A stretch of 64,000 bases of DNA from Bryocella elongata (GCF_900108185.1 NZ_FNVA01000007.1:1-64000), one strand, 5' to 3'; positions 52,482 through 61,311 are shown, numbered from the stretch's first letter. A program made the numbers and translations. Notes: generated by a model not told the origin, from the letters alone.

Positions 52482-53228
52482 CTAGCGGGGCAAAGGCATC
52501 ATGCCCATCCCGGGTTGGGCGCTGGTCCTGACGGGAGCACCGGATTCCTGCGGGATCTGGAGGGCGCGGCCGTTGGGCAGGCAAAGTCCGGGATGGAATA
52601 GGCCCGGGATGACCGGGCAGGGCAGCAGGGGATGGGTGCCAAGATCCACGTAGTCGCGCCCGTTGTAGCGCAGGTAGGCGAGGGTGGGCACCTTGCGTAC
52701 GAAGCGGAGCGTGACGAGGTCGTAGAGGCCGTTGGTCGTGACGGGCTGCACCCACAAGATGGAGGCAGTGACCTTGGCCATGATGTGGGCCTGAGGGCTG
52801 AGGTCGGCGAGGAACCAGAGACCATCTTCCCCGTTCGGGGCGGCCGTGGAGACCACGAGGTCGGATTTGCCTGCTGGAAGAAGAATGGCGCGGTAGGGAC
52901 CTGGCGATGCCGGGCTGGCTGCTTCGGCAGAACGTCGGCGGTGTGTTGCCTGGCGACGTACCTCGCGCTCGCCCTGCAGAAGCCGGCTCAGGGCGGCGAG
53001 CTGTCGCCCGACGACGTCAATGGGCTCCATGGAGAGCGCGCGCTCGGGGCCGAGCTCGATGGCTTGCCAGTCGACCTCCCGGAAGGGATGCGCGGGCGCG
53101 GCGTCATTCGAGGTAGGAGCGGTGGCTGTGGCCGCGGTTGAATCTGTGGGCTGGTGGGAGGAGATCTGTGCGGCGAGTGCGGGTGCGAGGGCCAGTGCGA
53201 GGAGGAGTTTGGGCAGGATCTTAAGCAT
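52482..53228 (-). CDS. Exported protein of unknown function
   Basis: This 248-residue protein has a signal peptide (ILPKLLLALALAPALAAQ) and a mature domain with REVDWQAIELGPERALSMEP, YRAILLPAGKSDLVVSTAA and LVTLRFVRKVPTLAYLRYNG. Beta-rich secondary structure is likely. Its stop is adjacent to the stop of the convergent GH130 gene, without a gap. ATG 53228 begins the signal peptide. No family recognised. Confidence 0.65.
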   Translation of the reverse strand: MLKILPKLLLALALAPALAAQISSHQPTDSTAATATAPTSNDAAPAHPFREVDWQAIELGPERALSMEPIDVVGRQLAALSRLLQGEREVRRQATHRRRSAEAASPASPGPYRAILLPAGKSDLVVSTAAPNGEDGLWFLADLSPQAHIMAKVTASILWVQPVTTNGLYDLVTLRFVRKVPTLAYLRYNGRDYVDLGTHPLLPCPVIPGLFHPGLCLPNGRALQIPQESGAPVRTSAQPGMGMMPLPR

Positions 53229-53282
53229 CAGGCGTGGAGCAGAAGTTTGAGGGCCCAGCGGCGAGGAGTCGCCGCAAAAACA

Positions 53283-53313
53283 TTGGGAGCTGCGCACGAG
53301 GCGCAGCTCCCAA
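53283..53313 (-). terminator. Intrinsic terminator of the small basic-protein gene
   Basis: TTGGGAGCTGCGC and GCGCAGCTCCCAA form a perfect 13-bp stem with a 5-base loop. On the - strand TGTTTTTGC follows. It starts 56 bases after the stop at 53370. Confidence 0.9.
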
Positions 53314-53369
53314 CGAGAACGGTGATGGCGATGAGGTTCCGAAGCACCGGCATCTCTTCGCCGGGGAAA

Positions 53370-53522
53370 CTAGCGCTTGGACTGGCCGCGGCTCAGCTTC
53401 TTCAGCTTCTGCTTCTTGCTGCCACGGGGGTAATCGCGCTCGCCGAGGGCGGGAGCAGCTGCACGGGCCTTGCGCTTGGCAGCCTTGCGCTCAGTCTTTT
53501 CGAGGGTCTTGGTGTTAGGCAT
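53370..53522 (-). CDS. Small highly basic protein (50 residues)
   Basis: ATG 53522 opens a 50-codon frame rich in Lys and Arg: MPNTKTLEKTERKAAKRKAR, then APALGERDYPRGSKKQKLKK and LSRGQSKR. Composition resembles small ribosome-associated or nucleic-acid-binding proteins, but no family is recognised. The strong intrinsic terminator downstream and a plausible AGAGAGAAG upstream support expression. A family A repeat lies between this gene and uvrD. Confidence 0.7.
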   Translation of the reverse strand: MPNTKTLEKTERKAAKRKARAAAPALGERDYPRGSKKQKLKKLSRGQSKR

Positions 53523-53586
53523 GATGGAGTCTTCTCTCTGTCTAAAATTGCTAAATTGTCTAAATTTGTGCCGTACAGAGGAATCG

Positions 53587-53650
53587 TCCCTCAGCGGCTG
53601 AAGCCGGATCGTAGCCAGCTCCGATGGCACGGCTGAAGCCGTGCCCTGCC
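53587..53650. repeat. Family A repeat, copy 4
   Basis: TCCCTCAGCGGCTGAAGCCGG, a spacer, then GGCACGGCTGAAGCCGTGCC. The second hairpin has a different stem sequence from copies 2 and 3 but keeps the GGCTGAAGCC core and pairing. Confidence 0.75.
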
Positions 53651-53676
53651 GTCTGTGCGTTGGCATGAAGGGAAGG

Positions 53677-56637
53677 CTACAGGCGCTCGAGCTGGGCGAA
53701 CTTCTCGACCAGCTTTTTCACACCGTGACTATTGAATTGTACTGTAACCTTTGCGTCGTCCCCATCCCCTTCGCGGGCAAAGATGATGCCTTCGCCGTAT
53801 TTGGGGTGACGGACGCGGACGCCTTTGCCGATGCCGGTCTTGCCGGTGGGGTTGGGAATGTCGAGTTTGGGGCGGGCCGGGAAGCGCTGTCCGCCGGGCT
53901 TGTAACCCGTTGAGGAGTCTGAACTGGAGCCGCCACCCTTGCCGAAGAAGCCGGCGGTGCGGTCGCCGCCGGAGGCCCTGCCGGCCCCGCCGAAGCGCTG
54001 CGAAGCGTAGCCCTGGGCCTGACGGCTGGCTCCGGGTTCCTGGCTTTCGTCTTCATAGCTGTAGCCGGAGTCGTTGGAGTAGTCGTCGCCTCCCTTCCGG
54101 CCGCCCCGCTGGGGGTAGGGCGTGGCGTAGGCGTCACCGTGGGCGAAGCCGTAGCTCCTGGGCGAGAGGTCTTCGACGAGGCGGGAGGGAATCTCTTCGA
54201 GGAAGCGGGAGGGCATGGAGCTCTCCGGCATGTCATTGCCGTAGCGGCGGCGGTAGCGCGCGCGGGTGATGAGCAGCGTGTCCATCGCGCGGGTCATGCC
54301 GACGTAGCAGAGGCGGCGTTCTTCCTCCATCTGCGTGGGGTCCTGCAGGGTGCGGGAGTGCGGGAAGAGGCCCTCTTCCATGCCGCAGAGGAAGACGAGC
54401 GGGAACTCGAGGCCCTTGGCGGCGTGGAGGGTCATCAGCGTGACGCGGGCTTCGGCCGAGTATTGATCGGCGTCGGAGACGAGGGCTGCGTGGTCGAGAA
54501 ACTCTGCGAGCGTTTCGCCGCGTGAGGTTGCGTCCTGCGCGGCGTTGGCGAGTTCCTTCAGGTTCTCGATGCGGGAGATGGCCTCGGGCGTGGCTTCATC
54601 TTCGAGGGCGCGGATGTAGCCGGAGCGGTCGTTGAGGAACTTGATGAGCTCGGGCAGGGTGGCGGGATCGCCGGGGGCGCGGAAGGCGCGGGCGTCCTCG
54701 ACGTTGGCGTCCTCGTGCGCACCGCCCTGTGCGGCGACGATGGCTGCGAGCTTCGCCTTGTTCTTCGCGCGCTCGTCGGCCTCTTCCTTGGGGGAGAGCT
54801 TCTTCGGGGCGAAGGGATTGAAGGTGGTCGCGGCGCTTTCCCGGGTCCGAGAATCCGGACCCGGGGCACCCGAATTCTCGGGGGCGATGGTGGAGATCTC
54901 TTCGCTGGGGCCAAAGTCGAAGCCGAAGTTGAAGCTGGTATCGAAGTCGGAGTTGGCGTCGTTGGCGGTGACGCTGGCGGGTGCGGGAGCGTCCGGGGCT
55001 TCGAAGCCAAAGCCGAAGTCGAAGTTGGTGGAGGCGTCGTCGGCTTCTGGGACGAAAGAATCGGGATCGAGTTGTGAGTTGTCAGCTCCGAGTTGCGGGT
55101 CAAACCCGGAGTTCGAAACTCGGAGCTCATCACTCGCTCCTTCATGTCCTTCCGCACTTGCGGTGAGGGCGCCGAGGAAGTCGGGCCCCATCATGGCGCG
55201 GGCGTCGTCGATGAGTCGCTTGAAGTTGACGAGGGCGGTGAGGGCGCGGGCTGGCAGCAGCTTGTCCGCGTTGGCGACCTTGATGGCGTCCCAGGTGCTC
55301 TTGCCGGAGGTCAGCGCGATGCGTTCCAGTGTGTCCATCGTCGTCTTGCCGATGCCGCGCGGCGGCGAGTTCACGACGCGCTGGAAGGCGATGGAGTCAT
55401 GCGGGTTCTGCACCAGCTTGAGGTAGCAGAGCATGTCCTTGACCTCGGCGCGTTCGTAGAAGCTGAAGCCGCCGACCATGTGGTACTTGATCTGGTAGCG
55501 GCGCAGCGCTTCTTCGATGAGGCGTGACTGCGAGTTGGTGCGATAGAGCACAGCGCAGCGCGGCGTCTCGGAGGGCTGTTCGGTGCCGGCGGTGACGTCG
55601 CGGAAGTACTTGGCGATGCGGTCAGCGATGAAGAGGGCTTCGTTCTCGCCGTCGGGGGCTTCGTAGTAGCCGATGAGCGAGCCGCCCTCGCGCTCGGTGA
55701 AGAGGTTCTTGCCCTTGCGCTGCGTGTTCTGCGCGACGACGGCGCTGGCGCCTTCCAGGATGACCTGCGTGGAGCGGTAGTTCTGCTCGAGGCGAATGGT
55801 CTTCGCGTCGGAGAAGTCCTTCTCGAAGTCGAGGATGTTCTTGATGTCCGCGCCACGCCAGCTGTAGATGGACTGGTCTTCATCGCCGACGACGCAGACG
55901 TTGCCATGCTTGCCGAGGAGCTTCATCAGCTCATACTGCGGGCGGTTGGTGTCCTGGTACTCGTCGATGAGGAGATAGCGGTACTTGCGGTTGTAACGCT
56001 CGCGGACTTCGGCGGAGCTCTTGAGCAGGCGCACGGTTTCGAGGAGCAGGTCATCGAAGTCGAGCGCGTTGTTCTTGGCGAGTTCCTTGCGATAGATCTC
56101 GAAGATGTGCGCGATCTTCTCTTCCATGGGATTGGAAGAGGCGAGGAAGTACTCCTGCGGGTCGATCATGTGGTTCTTCGCCCAGGAGATGCGGCCGAGG
56201 ACCACGCGCGGCTTGAGTGACTTGTCGTCGATGCCGAGGCGCTTGAGGGCCATCTTGACGACGGCCTGCTGATCGTTCTCGTCGTAGATGGCGAAGCTGC
56301 GGGTGAGACCTACGTTGCCGACGCGGAGGGCTTCGATGTCGCGCCTCAGCACGCGCACGCAGAAGCTGTGGAAGGTAGCGAGCGTGGGCTTGGCCAGCGT
56401 GCTGTGGCCAAGGATCTTTTCGACGCGCTCCTGCATCTCCTTCGCGGCCTTGTTGGTAAAGGTGACGGCGAGGATCGAGTCGGGATTCACGCCACGTTCC
56501 TGGATGAGGTACGCGATGCGATGCGTGATGACGCGGGTTTTGCCGGAGCCGGCACCGGCGAGCAGCAGCACGGCGCCGTCGACAGAGACGATGCCTTCAC
56601 GCTGCTGCGGATTCATATTGGCGAGAAGGTCAGGCAC
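53677..56637 (-). CDS. uvrD: UvrD/PcrA-type DNA helicase with a large repeat-derived insert
   Basis: This 986-residue superfamily 1A helicase unwinds DNA 3'-5' in repair and replication-conflict resolution. Motifs are intact: Q motif LNPQQREGI-like start, Walker A GAGSGKTRVITHRIAYL, Walker B DEYQDTNRPQYELM, GDEDQSIYSWRGAD, LEQNYRST, LMTLHAAKGLEFPLVFL and CYVGMTRAMDTLLI. The C-terminus has a Tudor-like tail (VRVRHPKYGEGIIFAREGD) as in PcrA, which binds RNA polymerase. Typical length is about 720-780. The excess is an insert at residues about 495-660, Asp/Phe/Pro-rich, containing a heptamer inverted repeat and a family B repeat. Helicase motifs flank it, so the enzyme is probably active. Confidence 0.95.
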   Translation of the reverse strand: MPDLLANMNPQQREGIVSVDGAVLLLAGAGSGKTRVITHRIAYLIQERGVNPDSILAVTFTNKAAKEMQERVEKILGHSTLAKPTLATFHSFCVRVLRRDIEALRVGNVGLTRSFAIYDENDQQAVVKMALKRLGIDDKSLKPRVVLGRISWAKNHMIDPQEYFLASSNPMEEKIAHIFEIYRKELAKNNALDFDDLLLETVRLLKSSAEVRERYNRKYRYLLIDEYQDTNRPQYELMKLLGKHGNVCVVGDEDQSIYSWRGADIKNILDFEKDFSDAKTIRLEQNYRSTQVILEGASAVVAQNTQRKGKNLFTEREGGSLIGYYEAPDGENEALFIADRIAKYFRDVTAGTEQPSETPRCAVLYRTNSQSRLIEEALRRYQIKYHMVGGFSFYERAEVKDMLCYLKLVQNPHDSIAFQRVVNSPPRGIGKTTMDTLERIALTSGKSTWDAIKVANADKLLPARALTALVNFKRLIDDARAMMGPDFLGALTASAEGHEGASDELRVSNSGFDPQLGADNSQLDPDSFVPEADDASTNFDFGFGFEAPDAPAPASVTANDANSDFDTSFNFGFDFGPSEEISTIAPENSGAPGPDSRTRESAATTFNPFAPKKLSPKEEADERAKNKAKLAAIVAAQGGAHEDANVEDARAFRAPGDPATLPELIKFLNDRSGYIRALEDEATPEAISRIENLKELANAAQDATSRGETLAEFLDHAALVSDADQYSAEARVTLMTLHAAKGLEFPLVFLCGMEEGLFPHSRTLQDPTQMEEERRLCYVGMTRAMDTLLITRARYRRRYGNDMPESSMPSRFLEEIPSRLVEDLSPRSYGFAHGDAYATPYPQRGGRKGGDDYSNDSGYSYEDESQEPGASRQAQGYASQRFGGAGRASGGDRTAGFFGKGGGSSSDSSTGYKPGGQRFPARPKLDIPNPTGKTGIGKGVRVRHPKYGEGIIFAREGDGDDAKVTVQFNSHGVKKLVEKFAQLERL
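54840..54873. repeat. Family B repeat inside the uvrD coding sequence, copy 6
   Basis: CCCGGGTCCG, AGAA, TCCGGACCCGGGG, CACCCGA: the same sequence as the intergenic copy at 28101-28134. On the coding (-) strand it reads in frame as NSGAPGPDSRTRE. Confidence 0.9.
55069..55138. repeat. Inverted heptamer array inside the uvrD coding sequence
   Basis: Ten 7-bp units fill exactly 70 bases: GAGTTGT, GAGTTGT, CAGCTCC, GAGTTGC, GGGTCAA, ACCCGGA, GTTCGAA, ACTCGGA, GCTCATC, ACTCGCT. The second half is largely the reverse complement of the first, giving a hairpin like that at 29083-29197. Confidence 0.8.
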
Positions 56638-56921
56638 CTTCCTATTTTAGTCGCCCGGGCCCGGTGGATGCCTGACCCATCACTGACGGATCAAAGCAGG
56701 ATGAATCTCTGACGTTGTGAGTGGTGGGAGGTCACGAGAAAAGTGATGAAGAAAAATGTTGTGTGAACGGGAACGAACCATGGAACCACTCGCACGTCTC
56801 TCGCGTAGGGAACATTGCAACGAGTGATCCGAACCATGGCGGACCGCTTGAAGCGCTCTCAAACGAAGCACAACAGCAACACTTCAACCCGAGAAATTCT
56901 GAGCACCAGAAAAGAGGATGT

Positions 56922-57260
56922 ATGAATCGTCGAATGATTGTTGGAACCATGGTGATGATGGCTTCGCTGATTGGCAGCGAGGCAGTGTATGCACAGCCGG
57001 CGGCGATCCACGTGCCGGTGCATGCGATCTTCGCAAAGACCAAGATGGTGAGATTCACGCTGCGCAATGAGACCAAGGAGATGGTTCAGGTCTCGGTGAA
57101 CGGTGGCACGGTGGATATCGCACCAGGCGCGTCGAGCAATGTGAAGGCGGCCGATGGCGAGAAGATCCTGGCGGCGAACTCGACTGCACACTATGCCGTA
57201 GGTACGGTGATTGTGGTTGCGACCAGCGCCATCTCGGATGCGAGCATCGTTCTTCGCTAA
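56922..57260 (+). CDS. Small exported protein of unknown function
   Basis: This 112-residue protein has a signal peptide (MIVGTMVMMASLIGSEAVYAQ). The mature part, about 90 residues, contains MVRFTLRNETKEMVQVSVNG, GTVDIAPGASSNV and HYAVGTVIVVATSAI, and looks like a small beta-sandwich. ATG 56922 is chosen for the GAGG just upstream and the signal peptide. The gene's last seven codons are part of a 27-bp tandem duplication. Confidence 0.7.
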   Translation: MNRRMIVGTMVMMASLIGSEAVYAQPAAIHVPVHAIFAKTKMVRFTLRNETKEMVQVSVNGGTVDIAPGASSNVKAADGEKILAANSTAHYAVGTVIVVATSAISDASIVLR

Positions 57261-57341
57261 CAGGCGGCGAGCATTGTTTTTCGCTAATAAGCAGCGAGCA
57301 TCGTTTTTCGCTAACAGCTGTGAGTATCGCTAACACCCAGG
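57240..57341. repeat. 27-bp tandem repeat including a gene's 3' end
   Basis: Units start at 57240, 57267 and 57294 with a partial fourth at about 57321. Each full unit reads GCGAGCATCGTTNTTCGCTAA plus six bases. The first copy encodes the final residues ASIVLR and the stop; the later copies repeat that sense sequence and stop beyond the gene. Confidence 0.9.
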
Positions 57342-57447
57342 AATGAATGCGCGGTCTTCAAGGGCCAGTGCAGACACAAGCAACACGAACCATGGCAACA
57401 AGGTCGCCAGCCGCCTGTAGCGGGGCGAGAGTGACCACGCGGGCAGC

Positions 57448-57475
57448 GGCGCGATGCGAAGGAAAGCATCGCGCC
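57448..57475. terminator. Hairpin downstream of trmJ
   Basis: GGCGCGATGC, an 8-base loop, GCATCGCGCC: a perfect 10-bp stem, 20 bases after the trmJ stop on the - strand. There is no U-tract on either strand. Confidence 0.5.
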
Positions 57476-57494
57476 GGGGTGTCAGGGCGGTTGC

Positions 57495-58427
57495 TTACTT
57501 TTCTTCGCGGTGATCGCGAACTGTATCCGGCTGTGCGGCCTTGAGCTGACGCAGCACCTGGCGCAAAATTCCCATCCATGTCATGGCGCGATGGTGTCCG
57601 CTCGCAAGCTGCGTTGCGAGCGCGCGCACCTCTTCGATCGAGCTGTTGTGCGGGTAGCGGCGTGTGTAGTCCGTTGCCCGCATGACGCTGTCGAGCAGCG
57701 CCGTCATGCGCTCACGGTCGGCGAAGTCGGCGGCCGTGTCGTTGACGTATGGCATCTCGCGTGAGCCTTCGAAGCCTTCGCGTGTGAGCTCATACAGGCA
57801 CACGGCGACGGACTGGCCGAGGTTCATGGAGAGATGGCGGAGCATGCGACCGTGTTCGTCCACGGGAGCGTACATGGGGATGGTGGTGAGCAGCTGGCAG
57901 TGACTGAGCTGCTCGTTGGTGAGGCCGGTCTTCTCGGAGCCGAAGAGGAGAGCGACTCGCTTTGGGGCGGGTTCTTCATCCGCGGTATTCTTCGCTTCAG
58001 CGGCAAGGGCACGCAGGGCTTCGATCATCTGCGGGACGACGTCCTTCAAGGGAAGGATTGGCAGCCGCACCTCGCGTTCGCCGATGGCTGTGGTGCCAAC
58101 GACGAGGGTGCAGCCTTCGAGCGCGGGCTCGAGCGCATCGTAACGGCGGGCGGACTGCAGGACATGCGCGGAGTGGACGGCGGACTTGGTTGCGGCGTCG
58201 AGAACGGTGGCGTCGAGAACGGTATTGGGGCCTGCATCGCTCGTGTCGGAATCGATGGCCTGTGCGGCTAGTTGTGCGGCTTCGAAGGGCGGAGCGAAGT
58301 CGTTCACGACGCGGAGGTCGGTGAAGCCGAGGTCGTGCATGGCGCGGGCTGCGGCGCCGATGTTGCCGGGATTCCGCGCACCAACGAGGATGACGGTGAA
58401 GTGTGCGCGTTCAAGAGAGCTAAGCAT
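57495..58427 (-). CDS. trmJ: TrmJ-type tRNA/rRNA 2'-O-methyltransferase (SPOUT)
   Basis: This 310-residue SPOUT-fold enzyme uses S-adenosylmethionine for ribose methylation; TrmJ modifies position 32 of tRNAs. TVILVGARNPGNIGAAARAM is motif 1 with its conserved Arg/Asn. VALLFGSEKTGLTNEQLSHC is motif 2, and LSMNLGQSVAVCLYEL is motif 3, which forms the knot. The C-terminal helical extension is typical of TrmJ. An insert of about 15 residues (AGPNTVLDATVLDAATKS) is present in the first half. Monocistronic. Confidence 0.92.
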   Translation of the reverse strand: MLSSLERAHFTVILVGARNPGNIGAAARAMHDLGFTDLRVVNDFAPPFEAAQLAAQAIDSDTSDAGPNTVLDATVLDAATKSAVHSAHVLQSARRYDALEPALEGCTLVVGTTAIGEREVRLPILPLKDVVPQMIEALRALAAEAKNTADEEPAPKRVALLFGSEKTGLTNEQLSHCQLLTTIPMYAPVDEHGRMLRHLSMNLGQSVAVCLYELTREGFEGSREMPYVNDTAADFADRERMTALLDSVMRATDYTRRYPHNSSIEEVRALATQLASGHHRAMTWMGILRQVLRQLKAAQPDTVRDHREEK

Positions 58428-58512
58428 CAGGCTTTATTCTAGGTTGGATTGCAGCGGGGATTCTGGCCCGGGTGTCAACGCGGATCTCAAACGCGGATAC
58501 AGCGCAAAGAGG

Positions 58513-58538
58513 ACGGCCGGCGATTGCTCGCCGGCCGT
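58513..58538 (-). terminator. Intrinsic terminator of the YXWGXW-protein gene
   Basis: ACGGCCGGCGA and TCGCCGGCCGT form a perfect 11-bp stem with a TTGC loop; CCTCTTTG follows on the - strand. It lies 25 bases after the stop at 58564. Confidence 0.85.
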
Positions 58539-58563
58539 TGCTTGTTGCTTAGGCATATTGCTC

Positions 58564-59928
58564 TTAGCGGTGGCCGTGTTCGCCGCCGTGTTCGGCGGGC
58601 GGGGCCTTGGGCGCGGGCCGCTGTTGCGGCGCGGGACGGGTCTGTTGTCCGTTGTGGTTCTCGTTGTAGATCTGTCGCGAGGCTCCGTTCTGCTCGCGAT
58701 TGACCTGCTGACGCTGCTGGTTATTGAGCGCTCCGCCGTTGGCTACGCGTTCGTTGTGGGTTTGGCCTGCGATGTTGGACTGCGTGTTCTGCGCGCGACC
58801 CGCTTCCGCAGAGGTCATCTGTCCAGTGCGCTGACCGTTGGCGATACGCTGCTCCTGGTTGGCTTCGCGGGTGTTGACCTGGTTCTGGCCGACGGTGGCG
58901 CCGTTGTGATTGTCGTTATAGATCTGGCGCGAAGCCCCGTTTTGCTCGCGGTTGATCTGGTTGCGCTCCTGGTTGGTGAGGGTCCCTCCGTTCGCAGCGC
59001 GGTCGCGGGCGACCTGGCTATCGATTCGGGACTGTGTGCCTTCGGCGCGGGCCGCTTCGCCGGAGGTCATCTGGCCGGACTTGAGGCCGTTCGCGATGCG
59101 CTGATCCTGATTGGCTTCGCGGGTGTTGGGGTTGTAGCTCTTACCCACCTGGCGATCCTGTGCGGAGATCGGCATGGCCTGTGCGTGCTGCTGTGCGACC
59201 GCGCGGTAGGCTCCGGGGTTGGCTGAAGCGAACGTTGCGGGACGGCCATGGTTGACCGAGGCCAGCTGCGCGCGATCCTGCGAAGCGAACTGCTGGTGCT
59301 GGGTCTGCTGGGCCGTCGGCTGGAAGTGGTTCTCATGCATCGCCTGCTGCTCCACCGGCGAGGGCTGGCGCTGGATGCCGCCGTTACCGCCGTTGAAGGA
59401 GACGTGATTGTTGTTGACGATGGTGTTGTTCACGACGACGGTGCGGTTCACGTAGACGTTGGTGATGTGAGCTCCGCCGACGTTGACGACGGCGCTGTTA
59501 TAGAAGAAGCCACCGCCGCGCCACTCGCCGCCGGCGAAGCCGATGCCGCCGTAGCCGAAGCCATAGTTCACGCCGCCATAGAAGCCGACGTGCGGGCCCC
59601 AGTAGCCGCCGTGCCAGACATAGGCGCCGCCCTCCCAGCCCCACCACGCGGGGGTCCAGAGCAGGCCCACCTGCGGGGGCTGCGACCAGTAGCCGGGGAC
59701 CCAGTAGTAGCCGGCGTCACCCCAGGCCCAGTAGCCGGGGACCCAGAGATAGCCAGGGCCAGGCAGAGGCGGTTGAGCGTACACCGGCAGCGCGGGAGGT
59801 GCAATGCCAATCGAGATGCCAACAAAGACCGGGGCTTCAGCGTGAGCCTGCGCGATTGGCATGGCAGCCAGTCCCAGCGCAGTGGCCGAAGCCAGAACCG
59901 TATTACGAATCAACTTGAGGGAAATCAT
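58564..59928 (-). CDS. Exported YXWGXW-type protein with a duplicated C-terminal region
   Basis: This 454-residue protein has a signal peptide (LIRNTVLASATALGLAAMPIAQAHA). Next is an aromatic/Gly-rich region with several 'WVPGYWAWGDAGYYW' units of the YXWGXW type, then GGVNYGFGYGGIGFAGGEW. The C-terminal 200 residues consist of two near-repeats, each with NTREANQ(D/E)QRIANG, GQMTS(G/A)EA, NREQNGASRQIYN. GGTLTNQER and GGALNNQQR show the same duplication. SD AAGGAGA fits ATG 59928 (seven-base spacing) better than the ATG at 59934. Likely a secreted or outer-surface protein; function unknown. Confidence 0.82.
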   Translation of the reverse strand: MISLKLIRNTVLASATALGLAAMPIAQAHAEAPVFVGISIGIAPPALPVYAQPPLPGPGYLWVPGYWAWGDAGYYWVPGYWSQPPQVGLLWTPAWWGWEGGAYVWHGGYWGPHVGFYGGVNYGFGYGGIGFAGGEWRGGGFFYNSAVVNVGGAHITNVYVNRTVVVNNTIVNNNHVSFNGGNGGIQRQPSPVEQQAMHENHFQPTAQQTQHQQFASQDRAQLASVNHGRPATFASANPGAYRAVAQQHAQAMPISAQDRQVGKSYNPNTREANQDQRIANGLKSGQMTSGEAARAEGTQSRIDSQVARDRAANGGTLTNQERNQINREQNGASRQIYNDNHNGATVGQNQVNTREANQEQRIANGQRTGQMTSAEAGRAQNTQSNIAGQTHNERVANGGALNNQQRQQVNREQNGASRQIYNENHNGQQTRPAPQQRPAPKAPPAEHGGEHGHR

Positions 59929-60216
59929 CTTCATTCTCCTTGATGAGGCTGACCCGCTTCTCGGCGGTCAGAGCCAGTACCCGTCCGCTTGCCGTTCGGG
60001 CTCGCGATTGTTGGAACACAGGATTCCGTGGCATGTTGCTTCGAGACGTGAGGCCCGAGTGCAGAAACTGGACATGCGTGGGGCAAAGAGGTCGCGCCGC
60101 AAGCTCTTCTGTACGAAGGATGTATGCGACGGAGTCTGAAGATACTCCCTCGGTGGGGCAACCTTCCAGTGAGGCACGTTGCGGTCGATAGACATCGTGT
60201 GGGAACGCTGTGCTGC

Positions 60217-61311
60217 TTACTTCGCGATGTGCGTGATGACTCTCGGGAGCCAGAGCATGGCGGTCGCGAGGGCGAGGATGACGAGCATGCAGATCCACGC
60301 GGCTGGTCTTGCGAAGTTGAAGGTCCAACCCCAGCCGAAGCGTTTGGGGACGAGCAGCGCGGGGTCGGCGGGATTGGCATAGAAGACGCCAGCGTGCCAG
60401 TGGCTCCAGCTGGTGGAGCTGGTAGAGCGATGCAGGGGCTGAGCACCAGGCAGGCCGGGTGCGGTGCGTATGAGGAGCCAGAGAACCATTGCGACGCTGA
60501 CCAGAATCATGCCCACGACGATGCTGCCGAGATGCGAGATGGAGAGGTCGTTATGCAGGGGCAGGAGGCTGGCGACGGCGAAGATGAGGGATAGCATCCA
60601 CGCGAGCGCGGCCAGTGGCGCAAGAGTACGCATGCGGTGACGGGAACCGCTGCCTGAGGCCAGACCCACGAGCACCGTTGCCGCGACCACGAGCAGCACC
60701 GCGGCGCTGCCGATCAAGGGTGGAAGGAAGACCGTCGCGGGAGTGCGTTCTCCCCAGCCGTCGGCGATGCCGGAGGCGTTCCAATGTTGGGGGAAGTGCT
60801 CGGGGATGGTGGGGTAGTGCGACTCGAGGATGATGGAGGCGGCCATCAGCGGAAGGAAGGCTGTGGCGGCGATGAGCAGCGGAGCGATGGGGCGGTCGGG
60901 CGTGGGCAGATCGTCTTTCCTGCCGGGCGGGAGCTCTAGGCCTTCGGTGGCGGCGAGTTCGGCGAGCTTGCCGCGAGCGGTGGCGATGTGGACGTGCTCG
61001 CGATGCCAAAGGTAGAAGCAGCCGGTGAGTTCAAGGGGAAGGCCGGTGGCGCTGAGCGCGAGCATGAGCCAGAGGGTGTCGCCGCCAAAGCGGACGCAGG
61101 TGTAGATCACCGCGAGGAGGAAGAGGGCCCACAGGATGGAGTCGCGGCGGTAGCGTGCGATGGAGCGGTCGGCCTCTCTGGAGGTCTCGAAGTTCCCGGG
61201 GACGCTGACACCGAAGAGCACGCCTGCGTGGGCGTGCCCGAACCAGGGGAGCGCGAGGCCCGCTACGGCGACAGGCCCGGCGACGACGAGGAGGACTTCG
61301 TTCTGGGTCAT
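60217..61311 (-). CDS. DUF1648/DUF5808 membrane protein (SdpI-like)
   Basis: This 364-residue polytopic protein has at least eight hydrophobic helices. SHYPTIPEHFPQHWNASGIADGWGERT is the DUF1648 motif region, found in the SdpI immunity/signal protein of Bacillus. VFYANPADPALLVPKRFGWGWTFNFARP is a DUF5808-type C-terminal motif. Function in this lineage is unknown. It diverges from dnaG with a 132-base gap. ATG 61311 chosen; the open frame upstream runs antisense to dnaG and is not coding. Confidence 0.82.
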   Translation of the reverse strand: MTQNEVLLVVAGPVAVAGLALPWFGHAHAGVLFGVSVPGNFETSREADRSIARYRRDSILWALFLLAVIYTCVRFGGDTLWLMLALSATGLPLELTGCFYLWHREHVHIATARGKLAELAATEGLELPPGRKDDLPTPDRPIAPLLIAATAFLPLMAASIILESHYPTIPEHFPQHWNASGIADGWGERTPATVFLPPLIGSAAVLLVVAATVLVGLASGSGSRHRMRTLAPLAALAWMLSLIFAVASLLPLHNDLSISHLGSIVVGMILVSVAMVLWLLIRTAPGLPGAQPLHRSTSSTSWSHWHAGVFYANPADPALLVPKRFGWGWTFNFARPAAWICMLVILALATAMLWLPRVITHIAK

